This document shows positions 1-5,998 of a stretch of 7,723 bases of DNA, one piece after another. The position numbers were made by a program, and so were the translations under genes. The notes beneath the pieces are model-generated. The model saw only the letters and a program-made list of their open reading frames with translations, was not told the DNA's origin and did not search any database. Position 1 is the first letter of the stretch; the number at the start of each line of letters is the position of its first letter. The stretch is from Candidatus Poseidoniaceae archaeon (GTDB taxonomy: Archaea > Thermoplasmatota > Poseidoniia > Poseidoniales > Poseidoniaceae): assembly GCA_013330925.1 (NCBI GenBank), contig DUHJ01000205.1, forward strand, positions 1 through 7,723. The letters run 5' to 3'.

Positions 1-5
1 CCGCC

Positions 6-2447
6 ATGGACGCCGAAGTCCCTCCACCGGCAGCGGCCGAAGAGGTGGTTGAGCGGGAAGAAGAGGGCGAGGCAGCCGAGGAGGTTGAACAGGTGGAGGA
101 GGCCGTCGCACCATCTCCTTCCGAAAGCCGCCGAAGTCGCAAATTCAAGCCAAAGGGCATGTACCTCGGGCGGCGGCGCGACACCGGCGAACCGGTGGAC
201 ATCAAGCCCACCGTGTTGGCCCGTCACGCCGCCATGCTTGGCAGCACAGGGTCAGGAAAGACGGTGATGGCCAAGGCGCTCATCGAGGAGGCCGCGCTCG
301 CCGGCATTCCGGCCTTGATCATCGATCCTCAAGGCGACCTCGCCCGCCTCGCGCTTGGGGGCGACGCATCCACCGTCGAAGCCAAAGGTGAGGATGCGGC
401 GCGGATGCGCCGCTTGCTCGACAGCACGGAAGTCCGCATATGGACGCCGTTGCGTAGCAAGGGGTTGCCGTTGTGCATCGATCCCTTCCACGCTCCACCC
501 GCCGACCTCGACCCGGAAGAGGCCATCACCGCATGGGACATGGTGGCGGCTGGGTTCACGAGCCTGGCCGGTTACGACGTCGAAAAAGCGCAGGGCAAGA
601 CGATCAAACCCTACCTCTACGAAGTGCTGGTCCAAGGCACGCGCGTCGGCTTGGACGTGACCGATTTCCAATCCCTTTCACGCGTGGTGCGCGAACCCCA
701 CGACGCCTTCCTGAGGCACCTGTACCCAGAATGCTTCGCGGCGCCCGACGAGGAATTCGAAGGCGAGGCACCGCAATTGCCCCCATGGACGGTGGTGGCG
801 GGCGACCATGGGCTGACCGATTTCGAGGAGCGCTTGCCAAAAGCCACGCGGTATGAGTTGGCCCGGCGCTTGTCGGCCTTCTCAAGCGGCGTCAATCAAC
901 TGCTCTTTTCCAACGGCGTGCCGATCAACATCGACGCGTTCACCGAACCGGCGGTGCCCGGCAAGATTCCGTTGAACATCGTCTACCTGAACACGATTCA
1001 GGACGAGAATCAGAAGCAGTATTTCGTGCAGGAACTGTCCCGCGAACTCTACGACTGGATGTTGACGCAACAGCCGGCCGAAGGGGAACTGAAGCTGCTC
1101 TTCTTCATGGACGAAGTGGCGCCCTACCTGCCACCGCATCCTCGTAATCCTCCGGCCAAGGACCTCATCAAACTCATCTTCAAGCAGGCGCGAAAGTACG
1201 GTGTGGCCTGCGTGTTGGCCACGCAGAACGTCAGCGACGTGGATTACAAGATCCTCGCGCAAGCCAACACCACCTTCGTCGGCCGCTTCACGCAACCGCA
1301 AGACGTTGAGAAGGTCCGCCACTTGCTGAAGGAGTCCGGCAGCGACGTCGACTTGGTCGGACAACTGCCCACCTTGGGCCCGGGGCAATTCCAAGTCGTG
1401 GCCCCCGACGTCGACGAGAACCCTTTCCCGGTCCAGTGCCGCTGGTTGTACACCGACCACGGGGCGCCGTTGTCTGAAGATCAAGTGGAGGACCTGATCA
1501 CCGACGACGTACGTCGGTGGGCACGCTCCCGTTCGGCGGGCGCCCACCGCAAGCGAGGCGGGTCCGGTGCCGCCGATGCGGCGGCCCGCGGTTCCCGCTG
1601 GAGCAGCGACGACGACGTCGGCATCGTCGCCAAATCACGCATCACCGCCGTGGGTGGCATGACGGCGGCCGCGCATGGCGTGGTGGACGATTCGGCGTTC
1701 GAGGTCCGCCTGATGGGTGGCCTCGCCGTCCTGAAGGACGGGCGGGATCCGCTCTACACGATGCAAGCCGCCAGCAACGCCGCCTCGGTGTTGGCGCTCG
1801 GATGGTGCCTCATCGCGCTTCTCGTCGCATGGCGCGACGACGGGTTGGACTGGTGGTGGCTGCTGTTTGGGGCTGGCGTCTCTGGCCTGGTTGGCTTGGT
1901 CGTCGCCTTGGAGTGGTTCTTGGCCCACGACGCGGACTTGCTCCTTCGCATTTCGAAATTCACCCGCCAATTCCAAATCGGCCTGGTGGTGTGGCTTTGG
2001 GTCCTGCTCGTATGGTCCACCTGGGGTGAATTGGACCTCCTTGGAGCGGCGCCGTTGTTGGAAGTCGTGGTGCTGTGGACGACCTTGTTCTTGGCCATCG
2101 AGGGCTTGCACCGCTTCCGTCTCGGTCGTCTTCAGTGGGACGGCGACACGGCGTGGTCGCGCCTGACCGGCATCACGGCGGTCTTGACCGAGGCGCAAGT
2201 TCGCGACATGCGCGCATCGTCGGCTGAAATCCTCGCCGCCATGCGATGGATCGTCCATGGCGTGACCGTCGTGCTCGGATGTTTGCTCTTGATCGCCTTG
2301 CCCTCCATGTCGGAGGGCACGGGATTGCCCGGTCCAGACTCGGCCTGGATGCATCTGGTGCTGTGGCTCACCTCACTCTACGCATTGATGTGGGGCTCCG
2401 AAGGATGGCTGCGCATGCGTGGACGTTTGCCCGAACCCGAGGCCTGA
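6..2447 (+). CDS. HerA-like P-loop ATPase with C-terminal multi-pass membrane region
   Basis: Probable ATP-driven motor of the HerA/FtsK/VirB4-like group (DUF87-type), 813 residues from this ATG. Residues 1-40 are acidic low complexity. Walker A (GSTGSGKT) is at 79-86. Walker B (LLFFMDE, D369/E370) is at 364-370, and a sensor-like ATQN lies at 405-408. After the ATPase comes an Arg/Gly/Ser-rich linker (about 502-535). About six hydrophobic segments follow, roughly at 590-609, 615-638, 655-671, 678-696, 747-765 and 779-797, so the protein is probably anchored in the membrane with a cytoplasmic motor. Classical archaeal HerA is soluble and works with NurA in DNA end resection; no NurA, Mre11 or Rad50 gene is visible here. 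The substrate could be DNA or protein and cannot be told from sequence. The frame is open back to the window edge, so the true start may lie upstream. The downstream oxidoreductase is probably translationally coupled. Confidence 0.85.
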   Translation: MDAEVPPPAAAEEVVEREEEGEAAEEVEQVEEAVAPSPSESRRSRKFKPKGMYLGRRRDTGEPVDIKPTVLARHAAMLGSTGSGKTVMAKALIEEAALAGIPALIIDPQGDLARLALGGDASTVEAKGEDAARMRRLLDSTEVRIWTPLRSKGLPLCIDPFHAPPADLDPEEAITAWDMVAAGFTSLAGYDVEKAQGKTIKPYLYEVLVQGTRVGLDVTDFQSLSRVVREPHDAFLRHLYPECFAAPDEEFEGEAPQLPPWTVVAGDHGLTDFEERLPKATRYELARRLSAFSSGVNQLLFSNGVPINIDAFTEPAVPGKIPLNIVYLNTIQDENQKQYFVQELSRELYDWMLTQQPAEGELKLLFFMDEVAPYLPPHPRNPPAKDLIKLIFKQARKYGVACVLATQNVSDVDYKILAQANTTFVGRFTQPQDVEKVRHLLKESGSDVDLVGQLPTLGPGQFQVVAPDVDENPFPVQCRWLYTDHGAPLSEDQVEDLITDDVRRWARSRSAGAHRKRGGSGAADAAARGSRWSSDDDVGIVAKSRITAVGGMTAAAHGVVDDSAFEVRLMGGLAVLKDGRDPLYTMQAASNAASVLALGWCLIALLVAWRDDGLDWWWLLFGAGVSGLVGLVVALEWFLAHDADLLLRISKFTRQFQIGLVVWLWVLLVWSTWGELDLLGAAPLLEVVVLWTTLFLAIEGLHRFRLGRLQWDGDTAWSRLTGITAVLTEAQVRDMRASSAEILAAMRWIVHGVTVVLGCLLLIALPSMSEGTGLPGPDSAWMHLVLWLTSLYALMWGSEGWLRMRGRLPEPEA

Positions 2448-2452
2448 GGTGA
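2446..2452 (+). promoter_or_regulatory. Shine-Dalgarno sequence of the flavin oxidoreductase
   Basis: GAGGTGA lies 6 nt before the ATG at 2459 and overlaps the TGA stop of the upstream ATPase (2445-2447). This fixes the start of the downstream gene and suggests translational coupling. It is the best ribosome binding site in the window. Confidence 0.7.
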
Positions 2453-2458
2453 AGCGCC

Positions 2459-3565
2459 ATGGTCCATCCGCTCGACCCGTTTCCGTTCGGCGACGGACGG
2501 CCAACCCTTCGAAACCGAACGGTCGTTGCGGCCATGACCAACAAGCAATCGCATGCCGACGGCGTGCTTTCCGACCAGGAAATTCGCTGGTTGCTGCGTC
2601 GTGCTGAAGGTGGATTCGGCCTCGTCACGACGGCCGCGGCCCACGTCGACGAAGGCGGTCAGGGCTGGGACGGGGAAATGGGCGTCTGGGGCGATCATCA
2701 GCTCCCGCGATTGACCGAGTTGGCCGATGGATTGCGCTCACGTGGCGCCGCAAGCCTCGTGCAAATCTTCCACGGCGGCCTCCGCGCGCCTCGCGCCGTC
2801 ACGGGTCGTCAGCCTGTCTCGGCCAGCGACGTGGACGACCAAGGAGCGGAGGAGCCAGCTCGGGCCCTTGACATCAACGAAGTTGAGGGGTTGGTGACGG
2901 CCTTCGTTGAGGCGGCGGTGCGGTGCGAAAAAGCGGGCTTCGACGGCGTTGAACTTCACGGGGCGCACGGTTACCTCATCGCCCAGTTCCTCGGCACCAA
3001 AACAAACCGGAGAACCGATGCGTGGGGCGGAGACTTGGTCGGACGAGCCTCCTTCCTGAAAGCCATCGTCGACGGCGTGCGAGCCGCCACGTCACCTGAA
3101 TTCCTGTTGGCCGTGCGCCTTTCGCCGCAGATCGATGCGATGGGCATTCGCTTGGCCGAGAGCCTCGAGCTGGCGACGTGGTTGCCGGCATGGGGCGTGG
3201 ACCTGCTGCACATCTCCTGCTGGGACGCCTTCCAGGGTGCGCCCGACGAGCCCGATGACCCGCGCACCCTCACGCGCCGCTTCCGCGCAGCCTTGCCAGA
3301 GGGGTATCCCTTGTTGTCGACGGGCGCCATCTGGGACGGTGCCGACGCAGCCTTCGTGCTCGGTGAGGGGGCCGATTTGATCGGTGTGGCCCGCGTGGCC
3401 ATCGCTCATCCTGAATGGCCGGAGGGGGTGGCAGAGGAGGGGTACGCTCCTGCCCGGCCACCCTTCACGCCAGAGGGGCTCGAAGCAGCGGACCTGAGCC
3501 CGGTGTTCGTCGATTACATGCGGCGATGGAAGGGTTTCGTGACGGACGGGCGGCCCGCCGATTGA
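2459..3565 (+). CDS. Old Yellow Enzyme-family NADH:flavin oxidoreductase
   Basis: Predicted cytosolic FMN-dependent ene-reductase-type oxidoreductase with a TIM barrel (368 residues, normal family length). Proteins of this family reduce activated C=C bonds or related electrophiles using NAD(P)H; the substrate here is unknown. The signature HGAHGYLIAQFL is at 167-178, giving the His167/His170 substrate-anion pair and Tyr172, followed by TNRRTDAWGG (182-191). Gln102 (VQIFHGG) and Arg220 (AVRLS) fit FMN-contacting positions, and STGAIWDG (287-294) and GVARVAIAHP (309-318) fit the C-terminal phosphate-binding region. Where YqjM-type enzymes carry a redox-tuning Cys (about residue 26), this protein has Met26-Thr27 in AAMTNKQS, so it belongs to another subgroup. 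The start is set by a good Shine-Dalgarno sequence overlapping the upstream stop, making it the second gene of an operon. The family call is firm; the substrate is not. Confidence 0.92.
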   Translation: MVHPLDPFPFGDGRPTLRNRTVVAAMTNKQSHADGVLSDQEIRWLLRRAEGGFGLVTTAAAHVDEGGQGWDGEMGVWGDHQLPRLTELADGLRSRGAASLVQIFHGGLRAPRAVTGRQPVSASDVDDQGAEEPARALDINEVEGLVTAFVEAAVRCEKAGFDGVELHGAHGYLIAQFLGTKTNRRTDAWGGDLVGRASFLKAIVDGVRAATSPEFLLAVRLSPQIDAMGIRLAESLELATWLPAWGVDLLHISCWDAFQGAPDEPDDPRTLTRRFRAALPEGYPLLSTGAIWDGADAAFVLGEGADLIGVARVAIAHPEWPEGVAEEGYAPARPPFTPEGLEAADLSPVFVDYMRRWKGFVTDGRPAD

Positions 3566-3568
3566 CCT

Positions 3569-4855
3569 TCAAGCAGCCCTCATCCTTGCCGTGGTCACCC
3601 ACTCGTCCCAACTCGAATCGTATCCGTCGTAGGTGATCTTGTAGCGGTCACCGTCGACCTCGATGATGCGTGCATCGAACCAAGCCCCGTTCCATTCAAC
3701 CTGAAGGTGTTCGCCAACCACATGTTGGGCTCGGAAGGGGTGATTGTCCGGTTGAATCGCCCAGCCGGTTGGTCCGACGACGTACACCGTGTTCTTCGTC
3801 TCCACGCGCGCGGTCGCGCGAGCGTCGTAGGTGATGTTGAGGACCGTGCTGGTTCGCAGGCGGCCTTCGCCAAGTTTGGGGTGTGCGTAGGCGTATCCGT
3901 GCAACACATCTTCCTCGAGGTGTGCGTCCTTGAGGATGACTTCGGGCTTGCTTGCCTCAAACGGCGTGGCGTCCGGGCCCACCATCCATTTGGCCAAGCC
4001 CCTGTAATCGAGTTCGGCATCACCGTCCACGCCGAGGGTTTCGAACAGTTCGTGCGCTTCAGATGGCGCAAGGGGGTCGTCGCCCATCTGCGTCAGGATG
4101 TCAAACAACTGGGCGGCAGAGATGGTCCCTGTGTTGCCCTCGTCGAAGGTTTGGAAGGCTTCAATCAAGTCTGCTTCCGCCTCCGTGATGTACTGTACGG
4201 CTTGTTCATCATCGGCGGCGATCGGCGTCAATCGACTCCAGTCAACGCTGTCTTCCACGTCCCCGTCGTCGTAGTGAATGAGGAAGGTGTGGTCGGCATG
4301 CTCCTGCGCAATTCGGCCAGGAAACAGATGCCCATGACCGCGCCAATCGCTCATCACACGGTCGCCGACCACAAAGGGTGGTGCGGCGGGTCGAATGGTC
4401 CCAGGGGACGTTCCGATGACCACGGCGTGTTTGGTTTGAACGACGTCATCGTACGGCACCTCGATACGGTAGGTGCCATCAGGATTCAACCCCGCCACGA
4501 TGCAGCGGTCCAACCAACGGCCGTTGGTCGGACTGTGGTATTCGATGTGATCTCCGACGCCGAACAAAGGCGGAAGCGCGTCTTCCTCCTCAGGGGGCGT
4601 CGGTGCAGGAAGAGGCGGTGCGGATGAAGGAAAGTGAACCATCCCGAGTTCCTTCAGGGCTGAAATTACGGCGGTCGTCACGGCGGCCGGGTCGTTGTTC
4701 ACCACCGTATGATGGATGTCGCCGGACATGGCCGAATCAGTGAACGCCACTCTGGCCTGCTGGTCGACCTGTCCAAGGGATTCGCCGCAAAACGGGCAAG
4801 CCTTCCATGTGGCATCGACCTCCTTTGCACAGGAGGGGCAGAAGGCCATGCTCAT
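3569..4855 (-). CDS. Zinc-ribbon / Tudor-like / EF-hand-like multidomain protein
   Basis: No named family recognised for the whole 428-residue protein. Visible modules: a zinc ribbon (C6, C9, C20, C23); a linker motif with DSAMSGDIHHTVVNNDP (40-56) and a short helix to about 71; a Pro/Glu-rich hinge (76-95); an SH3/Tudor-like unit (97-155) with NPDGTYRIEV; a second unit (161-211) with HYDDGDVEDSVDW; an EF-hand pair (224-292) resembling calmodulin, with loops FDEGNTGTIS and VDGDAELDY; an unassigned segment (300-370); and a Tudor-knot-like end (378-425) with YDGYDSSWDEWV. There is no signal peptide or membrane segment, so it is probably cytosolic. Tudor barrels bind modified peptides or nucleic acid in other proteins; any such role here is inference. 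No Shine-Dalgarno sequence is seen before the ATG; a second ATG two codons later would also keep the zinc ribbon. It converges on the flavin oxidoreductase with a 3-bp gap. Confidence 0.85.
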   Translation of the reverse strand: MSMAFCPSCAKEVDATWKACPFCGESLGQVDQQARVAFTDSAMSGDIHHTVVNNDPAAVTTAVISALKELGMVHFPSSAPPLPAPTPPEEEDALPPLFGVGDHIEYHSPTNGRWLDRCIVAGLNPDGTYRIEVPYDDVVQTKHAVVIGTSPGTIRPAAPPFVVGDRVMSDWRGHGHLFPGRIAQEHADHTFLIHYDDGDVEDSVDWSRLTPIAADDEQAVQYITEAEADLIEAFQTFDEGNTGTISAAQLFDILTQMGDDPLAPSEAHELFETLGVDGDAELDYRGLAKWMVGPDATPFEASKPEVILKDAHLEEDVLHGYAYAHPKLGEGRLRTSTVLNITYDARATARVETKNTVYVVGPTGWAIQPDNHPFRAQHVVGEHLQVEWNGAWFDARIIEVDGDRYKITYDGYDSSWDEWVTTARMRAA

Positions 4856-4887
4856 CCATGCTGAGGCGTCAACATGACCCTTTCTGT

Positions 4888-4903
4888 CTGAACAAAGGTT
4901 CAG
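4888..4903. promoter_or_regulatory. Perfect inverted repeat, candidate operator
   Basis: CTGAAC-AAAG-GTTCAG is a perfect 6-bp inverted repeat with a 4-nt spacer. It lies 33-48 nt upstream of the start of the Tudor/EF-hand gene (- strand), inside the 178-bp divergent region shared with the deiodinase-like gene. Its position just upstream of a likely core promoter fits an operator for a dimeric regulator. A short hairpin or chance are alternatives, and no regulator gene is in the window. Confidence 0.3.
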
Positions 4904-5033
4904 CGACGACCACGGCCGCCGCCGCCGCTCCGGCCACCGTCACCGGTCGTCACGTCGCTACATCGACACGTCAATTTTGAATGCACCTCCGAAGGAGGGG
5001 CAGGGCCTTGAGGTATGGCGAAGTCACCCCACC

Positions 5034-5702
5034 ATGGACGACGCGCCGATGGTGCCGCTGGTTTGGCATGAGCGCCCGATGGAGCAGATGCGGGACGACG
5101 GCAGGCGCTTCCTCGAGGATTTGCGTGGCCGGCGCACGACCCGTCATTTCTCAACGCGCCCCGTTCCGCGTGACCTGATCGAAACCGCCATCCTCGCCGG
5201 CGGCACGGCCCCGAGCGGGGCCCACCTTCAGCCGTGGACCTTTGTCGCGATCTCCAACGCGGAACTCAAGCAACGCTTACGCGACGCGGCCGAGGCCGAA
5301 GAGCGGCGGACTTACGAGGAGCGCATGCCCGAGGCGTGGCGGGAAGTCCTCGCCCCGCTTGGCACGGACGCGATCAAGACGCACCTTACGGACGCACCGT
5401 GGGTGGTGGTCCTGTTCCGTCAGAACAAGCGCTTGCGCGGCAACGGTGAGTGGGGTCCGACCTACTACGCCACGGAGTCGTGCGGCATCGCGGCCGGGAT
5501 GTTCATCGCCGCGGTTCATCGTATGGGCCTGGTCACCCTGACCCACACGCCCTCACCGATGGGTTTCCTGCAAACCTTGCTGGAGCGGCCCGGACACGAG
5601 ACGGCGATGTTGGTGCTTCCAGTCGGGTACCCGGCGGAGGACGCCAAAGTGCCTGACCTTGCGCGAAAGGCTCTCGAGGATGTTTCCGTCTTCTTTGAAT
5701 GA
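5034..5702 (+). CDS. Nitroreductase-fold protein, iodotyrosine deiodinase-like
   Basis: FMN flavoprotein of the nitroreductase superfamily, closest by eye to iodotyrosine deiodinase, which reductively removes halogen from halotyrosines. Numbered from this ATG (222 residues, typical of microbial homologues): RRTTR (33-37) matches the FMN-binding RRSVR; APSGAHLQPW (59-68) matches the human APSGAHTEPW; lid residues Glu90, Tyr94 and Lys115 have the same spacing (4 and 21) as human E157, Y161 and K182; THTP (170-173) and Arg211 (ARKAL) fit further FMN contacts. PVGYPAEDAKVPDL matches the human C-terminal motif closely. The human membrane anchor is absent, so this is a soluble form. The frame also opens from a TTG at 4977, but homology begins around residue 6 here, so the ATG at 5034 (or 5049) is preferred. 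No Shine-Dalgarno sequence is clear. A broader nitroreductase or dehalogenase role is possible. Confidence 0.88.
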   Translation: MDDAPMVPLVWHERPMEQMRDDGRRFLEDLRGRRTTRHFSTRPVPRDLIETAILAGGTAPSGAHLQPWTFVAISNAELKQRLRDAAEAEERRTYEERMPEAWREVLAPLGTDAIKTHLTDAPWVVVLFRQNKRLRGNGEWGPTYYATESCGIAAGMFIAAVHRMGLVTLTHTPSPMGFLQTLLERPGHETAMLVLPVGYPAEDAKVPDLARKALEDVSVFFE

Positions 5703-5850
5703 TGTGTTTATCCGACTCGGGTGGTATATCATGCGAGTTGCATTCCCGCCTCTTGGCCTCTTGCACACATCGGCTAAACTTCGATCACGCTACGGTCGAT
5801 GATGGCGCTGAGTTCTCACCTACCTCGCGGAGCTGAATGGTGCTGAGAGT
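5703..5850. other. Intergenic region between the deiodinase-like gene and tRNA-Leu
   Basis: No gene was found here. It holds an imperfect inverted repeat, CGACTCG (5713-5719) with CGAGTTG (5734-5740), giving a 7-bp stem with one G-U pair and a 14-nt loop. The repeat starts 11 nt after the deiodinase-like stop codon. No T-run follows, so it is only a weak candidate for a 3'-end signal. The loop contains a TATATC that could instead be a TATA-like element, but no coding region follows it. Confidence 0.3.
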
Positions 5851-5933
5851 GCAGGAGGCAGGATTCGAACCTGCGAACCGTTACGGACTGGGACCTCATC
5901 CCAGCGCCTTTGACCAAGCTGGGCGACTCCTGC
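5851..5933 (-). tRNA. tRNA-Leu (anticodon GAG)
   Basis: An 83-nt class II tRNA reading CUC (and probably CUU). It has a perfect 7-bp acceptor stem (GCAGGAG/CTCCTGC), a D-arm reading GCCCAGCTTGGTCAAAGGC, and a 5-bp anticodon stem CTGGG/CCCAG with loop ATGAGGT, placing GAG at 5895-5897. The long variable arm is CCG-TAA-CGG and the T-arm is GCAGG-TTCGAAT-CCTGC. The next base would give discriminator A73, as expected for Leu, and CCA is not encoded. There is no intron. The GGTCAAAGGC D-arm and the variable arm match archaeal tRNA-Leu genes, which is the strongest taxonomic clue in the window. Confidence 0.95.
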
Positions 5934-5957
5934 GTGCAAGCCGTCGGTCCGTCCTCC

Positions 5958-5967
5958 TGTATTTGAA
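5958..5967 (-). promoter_or_regulatory. Possible TATA box of tRNA-Leu
   Basis: TTCAAATACA on the - strand is centred about 29 nt upstream of the mature tRNA 5' end, in an otherwise GC-rich 65-bp gap after the DDAH stop codon. Position and AT content fit an archaeal TATA element. A purine-rich BRE is not obvious. Confidence 0.4.
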
Positions 5968-5998
5968 CACCCCGACCGGGCATCCAAGCTCCTAAGGC

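Noticed and set aside
882..1547. A 221-codon - strand frame opposite the HerA-like ATPase
   Set aside because: It overlaps the Walker B and sensor region of the real gene and its translation lacks any domain.
3707..4627. A 306-codon + strand frame opposite the Tudor/EF-hand gene
   Set aside because: It lies wholly antisense to a gene with clear domains. Its own translation shows no recognisable motif; it is a by-product of GC-rich codon use.
4977..5033. TTG-initiated extension of the deiodinase-like gene by 19 codons
   Set aside because: The added residues do not resemble the family N-terminus, TTG is a rarer start, and no suitable ribosome binding site precedes it.
4900..5154. A - strand frame ending in a Gly/Arg-rich tail (SGGGGRGRR, then stop), like the C-terminus of an RGG-type RNA-binding protein
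   Set aside because: Most of the frame is antisense to the deiodinase-like gene and low in meaningful composition. Only the last 20 or so codons look protein-like, and a GC-rich triplet run explains them equally well. At most it is a gene fossil.
5715..5738. Inverted repeat after the deiodinase-like gene as a terminator
   Set aside because: There is no T-run after the stem and the loop is 14 nt, so it is mentioned only within the intergenic description.
5781..5800. TCGATCACGCTACGGTCGAT, a near-repeat near the tRNA 3' side
   Set aside because: The arms pair for only about 4 bp; chance is a sufficient explanation.
5851..5933. tRNA-Leu as an attachment site for an integrated element
   Set aside because: No duplicate of the tRNA 3' end, no integrase and no foreign gene content is visible in the window.
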